NCBI GenBank assembly: GCA_036387415.1
Contig: DASVTU010000002.1
Location: 5,593 to 69,592, forward strand
Direction: 5' to 3'
Source: DASVTU01 sp036387415
Lineage (GTDB): Bacteria > Acidobacteriota > Blastocatellia > Pyrinomonadales > Pyrinomonadaceae
Length of the DNA: 64,000 bases
The translations under genes and the position numbers were made by a program. Under the pieces are notes generated by a model. It did not search any database and had not been told where the DNA came from. It saw nothing but the letters and a program-made list of their open reading frames with translations. This document shows, in pieces, positions 58,931 through 64,000 of this stretch. Each line of letters begins with the position of its first letter. Within the stretch, counting starts at the first letter, position 1.

Positions 58931-59085
58931 TGTCCTTTCCTCCAACGTTCGTTGATGACGTAGAGGCGCAACCCTTTTGTTGGTCGGGGAGACCTCCACC
59001 TTGAAATCATGTTCGGCACGGCTTCGACAATCTAACTGTGCGCGACGTATTTTGCAACACCGATTTTGGCGCGTCGCCGGAGACG

Positions 59086-59161
59086 AAAAATAAAAGGCAA
59101 AAACAGTCGGAATAGCGGTCGGCTATCGTGTCGGTGCGTTTCTACTTTTACCTTTTGCCCT
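59086..59161. repeat. Inverted element, AAAAGGC family
   Basis: The left arm at 59086-59104 has AAAAATA, AAAGGCA, AAAAC. The right arm at 59142-59161 is the complement (CTTTTACCTTTTGCCCT). The loop is about 37 nt. It lies in the divergent gap between lysW and the PilS-like gene. Confidence 0.75.
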
Positions 59162-59186
59162 CCATAATTTGTGTTAGGCTAAAGGC

Positions 59187-60881
59187 ATGATGCGGGAGCG
59201 TGACGCGAAACCGGAACACGACGCGCGGACTTTCGGCCATAAACTGCGTTGGCTGATTGCCGGACGACTTGTGGCGTCGGTCTTTCTGCTCGCCGCGAGC
59301 GCGGCGTGGGCGGGAGAGATTTTCGGCGGTTCCGTGGGCGGCGGGGTGCGTTGGACGTTTTTGGTTGGCATCATCGCCGCACTCTCGCTCGCATACGCGT
59401 TGGTGTTGCGCTTCTCTGCCCTCAGTTTGCGCGCACAGGCTGGGGCGCAGTTCTCATTCGACATCCTTTTGGTGACGTGGCTCGTCTGGGCGACGGGCGA
59501 TTTGCATTCGCCCTACACGGCTCTCTATCTCGTCGTTATCTCGGTCGCGGGTATTTTTCTCGGCGCACGCGGCGCGCTCATGCTCTCGGTCGGATGCGCC
59601 GTCTGTTACACAGCCGTGATGCTCGCCACCGCGCTCGGCTGGCTGCCGTCGCGTCTTGGCAGCGAAGCCATCTTGGTTCCGACGGCGCAGGCGGTCGGCA
59701 CCATCGGTCTGAACAATGTCGGCTTCTTCGTCGTCGGGTTGTTAGCGGCGCGTCTCGCCGAGAGACAGTCGCGCTCCGACGTTCAACTCATAGAAGCCGC
59801 GCACGCGCTCGCCAACCTGCGCGCGATACACGAACGCATCGTCGAGTCGATTCGTTCGGGCGTCGTGACGACGGACTTAGACGGACGCATCTTCACATTC
59901 AACACCGCCGCCGAGGAGATGACCGGATACAGTGCTGAGAGCTTGCGAGGTGAAGATGTCTCGATTCTTTTCGGCGACCTCCGGCGCGAAATCGAAGCCT
60001 CGATGCGAGCCGCCGCCGAAGGCAATACGAGTCCGCGTTTCGAGTCCGATTGTTTGACGGCCGAGGGTTTGCGCCTGCGTCTCGGCTACAGCATCTTCCC
60101 ACTCTCGACCGAAGGCGGCGAAACCACAGGTCTCGTCATTACCTTTCAGGATTTAACGCATATACGCGCGATGGAAGACACCGCGCGGCGGCAGGACAAA
60201 CTCGCGGCGGTCGGTCGCGTCGCCGCCGGAATCGCGCATGAGATTCGCAATCCACTCGCGGCGATGCGCGGCTCGATTCAGGTCTTGCGCGCCGAGATGA
60301 ACGACGATTCCGGTCAGAAAGAGTTGATGGATATTGTCTTGCGCGAATCCGACAGGCTCAACGGCATCATCACCGATTTCCTCACCTACGCGCGACCGCG
60401 CCCCGTCGCGCTCGCAGAGATTGACATGCGCGAACCCCTCCGCGAGACCTTCACGCTCCTGCGCCACAGCCCCGAACTCCGCGACGGCCACACGCTCGAA
60501 GAGGATTTGCCGGACGAACCCGTCAAGGCGATGGCCGACGCGGCAGGCGTCAAACAGGTCTTCTGGAATCTCGCGCGCAACGCGCTCAACGCGATGCCCG
60601 AAGGCGGAAGCCTCCGCGCCGAACTGCGTCGCGCCGGACAGGGACGACTCCGCATCACCTTCTCCGACACCGGACGCGGCATGTCGCCCGAACAAGTCGA
60701 ACGCCTCTTTGAGCCGTTTTCATCATCCAACACAGGCGGCACAGGACTCGGCCTCTCCATCGTCTATCAAATCGTGCGCGATCATGGTGGTACAATCAAC
60801 GTCCGCAGCCGCGAAAGCCACGGCACGACCATTACCGTCGAACTACCTGCAACTTCCGAGAGGTCGGAGGTTAGAGGTTAG
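59187..60881 (+). CDS. pilS: PilS-like sensor histidine kinase
   Basis: The 564-aa protein has six membrane spans (about residues 25-210) with no large periplasmic part, then a PAS domain (IVESIRSGVVTTDLDGRIFTFNTAAEEMTGYSAESLRGED), HisKA with AAGIAHEIRNPLAAMRGSIQVLR, and HATPase_c with FWNLARNALNAMPEGG, FSDTGRGMSPEQVERLFEPFSSSNTGGTGLGLSIVYQ. This is the PilS layout. The paired regulator and two pilin genes follow, which supports the call. Its last residues (SEVRG) and stop come from the heptamer element that holds the next gene. It should sense pilin level in the membrane, as PilS does. Confidence 0.88.
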   Translation: MMRERDAKPEHDARTFGHKLRWLIAGRLVASVFLLAASAAWAGEIFGGSVGGGVRWTFLVGIIAALSLAYALVLRFSALSLRAQAGAQFSFDILLVTWLVWATGDLHSPYTALYLVVISVAGIFLGARGALMLSVGCAVCYTAVMLATALGWLPSRLGSEAILVPTAQAVGTIGLNNVGFFVVGLLAARLAERQSRSDVQLIEAAHALANLRAIHERIVESIRSGVVTTDLDGRIFTFNTAAEEMTGYSAESLRGEDVSILFGDLRREIEASMRAAAEGNTSPRFESDCLTAEGLRLRLGYSIFPLSTEGGETTGLVITFQDLTHIRAMEDTARRQDKLAAVGRVAAGIAHEIRNPLAAMRGSIQVLRAEMNDDSGQKELMDIVLRESDRLNGIITDFLTYARPRPVALAEIDMREPLRETFTLLRHSPELRDGHTLEEDLPDEPVKAMADAAGVKQVFWNLARNALNAMPEGGSLRAELRRAGQGRLRITFSDTGRGMSPEQVERLFEPFSSSNTGGTGLGLSIVYQIVRDHGGTINVRSRESHGTTITVELPATSERSEVRG

Positions 60882-61293
60882 AGGTCAGTGGACAACGGAC
60901 ATGAGTAGTTCAATTAGAAGTCATCGGGATTTAGTGGCATGGCGGAAAGCGATGGATTTAGTTGTCACGATTTATAATGTAAGTCGAGCGTTGCCAAGAG
61001 AAGAAACATACGGAATGTGCAATCAAATGCAACGGGCGGCGGTTTCGATTCCGGTCAATGTTGCAGAGGGACAGGGGCGAAGGTCGAAAGCCGAGTTTCG
61101 ACAATTCTTAGGTAATGCCAGAGGTTCACTGCTGGAACTTGATACACATTTGGAATTGGCTATGCGGCTCGGTTATCTTAAAGCAGAACAACATTCTACT
61201 ATAGACATACAACTTCAAGAGGTCGGACGATTAGTAAATGGCTTGCTACGCTCCTTGCAGGACTGACCTCTGACCTCTAGCCTCTGGCCTCTT
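60859..61293. mobile_element. AGAGGTC-family heptamer inverted element carrying a four-helix-bundle gene
   Basis: The left arm at 60859-60890 has AGAGGTC, GGAGGTT, AGAGGTT, AGAGGTC, AGTGG. The right arm at 61262-61293 is the complement (CTGACCTCTGACCTCTAGCC and CTCTGGCCTCTT). The loop of about 370 nt is filled by the gene at 60901-61266. Empty relatives are at 15225 and 38401. It sits between pilS and pilR and encodes the pilS stop and the stop of its own gene. Mobility is inference from the filled and empty pair. Confidence 0.75.
60901..61266 (+). CDS. Four-helix-bundle protein (IVP/S23 type)
   Basis: The 121-aa protein is of the four-helix-bundle family first seen in intervening sequences of 23S rRNA genes (TIGR02436 pattern): SHRDLVAWRKAMDLVVTIYNVSRALPREETYGMCNQMQRAAVSIPVNVAEGQGR, then FRQFLGNARGSLLELDTHLELAMRLGYL. 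Related proteins (Avd) assist reverse transcriptases in diversity-generating elements. No rRNA or reverse transcriptase is here. It has no good ribosome-binding site and its base use is more A+T-rich than the flanking pil genes, so it looks foreign. It lies inside the inverted element between pilS and pilR. Its role is unknown. Confidence 0.88.
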   Translation: MSSSIRSHRDLVAWRKAMDLVVTIYNVSRALPREETYGMCNQMQRAAVSIPVNVAEGQGRRSKAEFRQFLGNARGSLLELDTHLELAMRLGYLKAEQHSTIDIQLQEVGRLVNGLLRSLQD

Positions 61294-61300
61294 ATAAGTT

Positions 61301-62722
61301 ATGGCTAACATTTTAATCGTCGATGATGAACAGGGCATGCGGCAGTTGTTGTCGCTGGTGTTCGGGCGTGCGGGGCATCAGGTGCGCGCGGCGGAGAACG
61401 GGCGGCACGCGTTGACGATGCTCAGGGAAGACCCCGCCGATTTGATTATTTCGGACGTGAAGATGCCGGACATGAACGGCATCGAGTTGTTGCGTGCGGC
61501 GCGCGAGTTGATGCCGGATGTGGCGGTGGTGATGATGACGGCGTTTGCCACGGTCGAGACGGCGCGCGAGGCGTTCAAACTCGGCGCGGACGATTTCGTA
61601 CAGAAGCCTTTCGACGTTGACGAGTTGAAGTTAATCGTTGAGAAGGCTCTCGAACGTCTCCATCTGGTGCAGGAGAATCGCGCGTTCAAACGCGCGCAAC
61701 GCGAGCGCGGAAGGCTCGACCAGATTATCGGTCGTTCGGGGCGCATGCAGGCCGTTTATCAGATGATTGAGACGGTGGCGGGCGTGCAGTCAACCGTGCT
61801 TATCACGGGTGAGAGCGGCACGGGCAAGGAGATGGTGGCACGCGCCGTCCACACGCTCAGCCCGCGCGCCGACAAGCCTTTCATGCCGATTAACTGCGGC
61901 GCGTTTACCGAAACGCTTTTGGAATCCGAACTTTTTGGCTACGTGCGCGGCTCGTTCACGGGCGCGACGGCAAACCGCAAAGGATTATTCGAGGCCGCCG
62001 ACAAGGGGACGATTTTTCTGGACGAAATCGGCGAGATGTCGCCGACCATGCAAGTCAAACTTTTGCGCGTGTTACAGGAGCGAAAGGTGCGTCCCGTCGG
62101 CGCGCACGAAGAAATCTCGATTGACACGCGCGTCATCGCGGCGACGAACCGCGACCTCGCGGCGATGGTCAAGCAGGCGAGTTTCCGTGAAGACCTCTTT
62201 TACCGTATCTCCGTGATTCCAATCGAGTTGCCGCCGTTGCGCGAAAAACGCGAGGACATTCCAGACCTCGTCGAGCACTTCGTCCAGAAATTCTGCACGC
62301 TGACCGGACGGACGCTCTCCGTCTCCGATAAGACGATGGAACTCCTTGAGCGATACCTCTGGCCGGGCAACGTCCGCGAACTCGAACACACCATCGAACG
62401 CGCCGTGGCGCTCGAACGCACCGACACCATTCAACCTGAATCGCTGCCGCAATCAATCACCAACTACAACCCCGCACGCTCGGCGTCGGCCTTTGAACTG
62501 CCCGACGAGGGACTGAATCTCGTCGCGCATCTAGACCATCTGGAAAAAAATTATCTGCTCGAAGCCCTGAGACGCACGGGCGGCAACCAGACGCGCGCCG
62601 CAGACATTCTCCACCTCTCCGTCCGTTCGCTCCGGCACCTCCTAGACAAACACGGCATCCGAAACCTCACCGCGCAACTCCGTACCGACGCCGCCTCTCG
62701 CGGCAGCGGCAGTGGAGAATGA
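61301..62722 (+). CDS. pilR: PilR-like sigma-54-dependent response regulator
   Basis: The 473-aa protein has a receiver (ILIVDDEQGMRQLL, Asp in IISDVKMPDMNG, Lys in VQKPFDV), an AAA+ sigma-54 domain with TGESGTGKEMVARAVH, GSFTGA (Ser in place of the first Ala) in YVRGSFTGATANRKG, FLDEIGEMSPTMQVKLLRVLQ and a C-terminal HTH (LEALRRTGGNQTRAADILHLSVRSLRHLLDKHGI). GSFTGA is a known variant of the sigma-54 contact loop. The two downstream pilin genes have sigma-54-like promoters, so it should activate them. It follows the heptamer element by 8 nt and has no clear ribosome-binding site. Confidence 0.9.
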   Translation: MANILIVDDEQGMRQLLSLVFGRAGHQVRAAENGRHALTMLREDPADLIISDVKMPDMNGIELLRAARELMPDVAVVMMTAFATVETAREAFKLGADDFVQKPFDVDELKLIVEKALERLHLVQENRAFKRAQRERGRLDQIIGRSGRMQAVYQMIETVAGVQSTVLITGESGTGKEMVARAVHTLSPRADKPFMPINCGAFTETLLESELFGYVRGSFTGATANRKGLFEAADKGTIFLDEIGEMSPTMQVKLLRVLQERKVRPVGAHEEISIDTRVIAATNRDLAAMVKQASFREDLFYRISVIPIELPPLREKREDIPDLVEHFVQKFCTLTGRTLSVSDKTMELLERYLWPGNVRELEHTIERAVALERTDTIQPESLPQSITNYNPARSASAFELPDEGLNLVAHLDHLEKNYLLEALRRTGGNQTRAADILHLSVRSLRHLLDKHGIRNLTAQLRTDAASRGSGSGE

Positions 62723-62805
62723 ATCGCGCACAATGAACGACCGCCGACAACGCTTTCCCCTGAATCAAGACGTTTTTCATCTACTTTTGAACGAGTTCGA
62801 GTTAA

Positions 62806-62825
62806 TTTGACGGATAAGCGTCAAA
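62806..62825. promoter_or_regulatory. Palindrome before the first pilin promoter
   Basis: TTTGACG-GATAAG-CGTCAAA is an exact 7-bp inverted repeat about 14 nt upstream of the sigma-54-like -24 box. The half TTTGACG also occurs before the second pilin. It could be a binding site of the regulator. Confidence 0.5.
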
Positions 62826-62838
62826 CTGACCGGATTCG

Positions 62839-62854
62839 TGGCATGTCCGTTGCA
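62839..62854 (+). promoter_or_regulatory. Sigma-54-like promoter of the first pilin gene
   Basis: TGGCATGTCCGTTGCA fits the -24/-12 consensus (TGGCAC-N5-TTGCA) with one change. The start would be about 62865, giving a leader of about 46 nt before the GTG. It lies just after pilR. Confidence 0.75.
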
Positions 62855-62910
62855 GAACTTCGGGCGGGAATAGGTAGTGATTAACTTTTGAATCCACAGG
62901 AGCAAACTTT

Positions 62911-63369
62911 GTGAAGCAGTCAACCTCCCGACAAACTCGACAGCGCGGCTTCTCTCTTATCGAACTTTTGATTGTGGTTGCAGTTATCGGCATCATTGCC
63001 GCGATTGCCGTGCCGAATCTCATCAGCGCGCGTCAGGCGGCGAAATCCGCTTCGGTCGTCAGCGCATTGCGTCTGATTCATTCGAGCGAGGTATCCTACC
63101 GTTCCAGCAATGACAGGTACGGCGATTTGACCGCACTCGGCAACGCCGGTTACATCGGCGACACGCGACTTCGCAGCGGCCAGAAAGCAAGATACACTTT
63201 CGTCGTAACCCCCGACGCAGCAACACCTTCCGCGAGTTACACGGCGACCGCAGTCCCGTCCGACCCTTCGATGGCGGCCATCTGGCGTCACTATTACATC
63301 GACCAATCAGGAGTTATCCGTTGGAAAGTCGGCGGTGCTGCTGATGCCAGTAGTCAAGCCATTGATTGA
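62911..63369 (+). CDS. Type IV pilin-like protein
   Basis: The 152-aa protein starts with GTG (AGGAG 9 nt before it) and has a basic lead followed by GFSLIELLIVVAVIGIIAAIAVPNL, the type IV prepilin signature; cleavage is after the Gly, and the Glu at +5 is present. The rest is a short globular domain (about 120 aa) without Cys pairs. It is like small pseudopilin or major pilin proteins of Acidobacteriota. Gene order after pilS-pilR and the sigma-54 promoter point to a pilus structural role. Confidence 0.9.
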   Translation: MKQSTSRQTRQRGFSLIELLIVVAVIGIIAAIAVPNLISARQAAKSASVVSALRLIHSSEVSYRSSNDRYGDLTALGNAGYIGDTRLRSGQKARYTFVVTPDAATPSASYTATAVPSDPSMAAIWRHYYIDQSGVIRWKVGGAADASSQAID

Positions 63370-63575
63370 TGGCGCGGCGTAGACGAACTCGTCCGCCCGT
63401 CTCACACACCGTCCTATCACCCCGACCACTTCTCGCGTTATTCCTCGCAGCCTCCGCGTCTCTCCCTGCACGCCTCCGAGCTATCCTCCCGAAAGAGGCT
63501 TTCCCCTCGTCGTGCTGACCAGATTAAGCCCCTCCGCTCACTCCGCGTCCGAGGCGTGCGCCTGCCGGCTTTTGA
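63370..63575. other. Non-coding gap after the first pilin
   Basis: Part of a 484-nt gap to the second pilin. No supported gene or heptamer element is seen here. The later part (63576-63733) holds the repeat sites and promoter listed separately. A long leader of about 110 nt for the second pilin follows. Confidence 0.4.
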
Positions 63576-63660
63576 CAAAATTCGTCACTCACCCTTTGAC
63601 GAATTTTGTTAACCGACGCTTCGTGTCCCTCCAAACCTCGCACGCGGGCGACGAATTTTG
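63576..63660. promoter_or_regulatory. Three GACGAATTTTG sites upstream of the second pilin promoter
   Basis: The 11-mer GACGAATTTTG occurs exactly at 63598-63608 and 63650-63660, and in reverse at 63576-63586. Steps of 22 and 52 bp are about 2 and 5 turns. They lie 58-142 bp before the -24 box, where sigma-54 activators bind. The first pair also forms an inverted repeat that could end transcription of the first pilin. Confidence 0.6.
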
Positions 63661-63717
63661 ACGCGAAAACCGCATAAAAGCTGAGGATTTTGTCTCTCCG
63701 TGAGAATTTCGCGCCTC

Positions 63718-63733
63718 TGGCACAAAGCTTGTT
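63718..63733 (+). promoter_or_regulatory. Sigma-54-like promoter of the second pilin gene
   Basis: TGGCACAAAGCTTGTT has the -24 TGGCAC exactly and the -12 TTG with T for C, at the right spacing. The start would be near 63744, with a leader of about 110 nt. Confidence 0.7.
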
Positions 63734-63853
63734 TAGCGATGATTGCCCGAAATCGCGCAATACAGGGCGCGGAGCCTGAGACGATACCTGACGAGCGCGA
63801 ACGTTCTTAAATCTTACAAAACATCTCACCACTTAAGGAGCACACTTAAACTA

Positions 63854-64000
63854 ATGCAACAGAAACAAGGCCAACACGGCTTCTCCCTCGTCGAACTCCT
63901 CATCGTCGTCGCGATCATCGGCATCGTCGCCGCCATCGCCATCCCCAACCTTCTCGCTTCGCGTCGCGCTGCTAACGAAGGTTCGGCCATCTCCTCCCTC
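63854..64000 (+). CDS. Type IV pilin-like protein, cut by the window end
   Basis: The first 49 codons are seen, starting MQQKQGQHGFSLVELLIVVA, then IIGIVAAIAIPNLLASRRAANEGSAISSL. This is the type IV prepilin leader, cleavage after Gly and +5 Glu. AAGGAG lies about 13 nt before the ATG. It runs past the end of the window. The long leader and the three upstream repeat sites suggest strong control, as expected for a major pilin. Confidence 0.93.
   Translation, partial: MQQKQGQHGFSLVELLIVVAIIGIVAAIAIPNLLASRRAANEGSAISSL

Noticed and set aside
60859..61293. A diversity-generating retroelement or an rRNA intervening sequence
   Set aside because: The four-helix-bundle gene suggests these, but there is no reverse transcriptase, no template/variable repeat pair and no rRNA in the window.
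1..61293. CRISPR array
   Set aside because: The short tandem repeats have no spacers of even length and no cas genes; they are inverted heptamer arrays.

Overview
The window looks like a chromosome segment from a Gram-negative member of the Acidobacteriota, most likely a Blastocatellia-type lineage. This is inferred from lipid A/Kdo genes, type IV pilins, a VWFA-type secreted protein of the kind named for Acidobacteria, paired DUF6644/DUF6152 genes and moderately high G+C. No rRNA, tRNA, CRISPR array, prophage or classical IS was found.

Layout. 1-2.7 kb: waaA and lpxK (inner core/lipid A). 2.8-7.0 kb (minus): a metallo-beta-lactamase-fold hydrolase, a Ser/Thr kinase and a secreted protein with two LecA-like domains. 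7.3-9.8 kb (minus): atpZ-atpI-atpB-atpE, the F0 part of an ATP synthase, ended by a strong terminator. 9.85-13.6 kb (minus): a DUF6644/DUF6152 pair, a radical SAM enzyme, a membrane glycosyltransferase and a small secreted Cys/Arg-rich peptide. 13.6-27.4 kb (minus): nuoC, two small genes, nuoD, an allA-like gene, a second coiled-coil gene and nuoH-I-J-K-L-M-N. 27.6-31.2 kb (plus): rpmE, a DUF1385 gene, prfA and a histidine phosphatase. 31.3-32.5 kb (minus): nuoB and nuoA, cut off from the rest of nuo. 32.7-41 kb (minus): a mogA/moaB-like gene, a CoA-binding protein, carB, a DnaC-like ATPase and a two-domain oxidoreductase. 41.3-43.2 kb (plus): a cREC receiver and an M20 peptidase. 43.3-49.8 kb (minus): a YihY-like protein, lepB, rnc, a periplasmic repeat protein and a penicillin-binding transpeptidase. 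50.3-56.1 kb (plus): an NtrB/NtrC-type pair followed by envelope proteins. 56.2-58.9 kb: an HTH gene, a carboxypeptidase-regulatory-like protein, the VWFA protein and a LysW-like carrier. 59.2-64 kb (plus): a PilS/PilR-like pair followed by two type IV pilins, each with a sigma-54-like promoter; the second pilin runs off the window.

The most striking feature is intergenic. More than twenty gaps hold an inverted element whose arms are 3-5 tandem copies of a short degenerate unit, followed by a loop and the complementary array. The units differ between families (CAGTAGA, AGAGGTC, GCGGATT, AGACGAT, AAAAGGT, GGTAAAT, GATGAGG, GAGTGAT, AGTTTCA, AAGTTCM), yet the period is seven bases in every family but one, which has eight. 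The elements sit against gene ends, supplying stop codons or the last residues of several proteins. One AGAGGTC element, between pilS and pilR, carries a complete four-helix-bundle (IVP/S23-type) gene in its loop, while two related elements are empty. This suggests a mobile or self-propagating heptamer-repeat system with the four-helix-bundle protein as a candidate driver.
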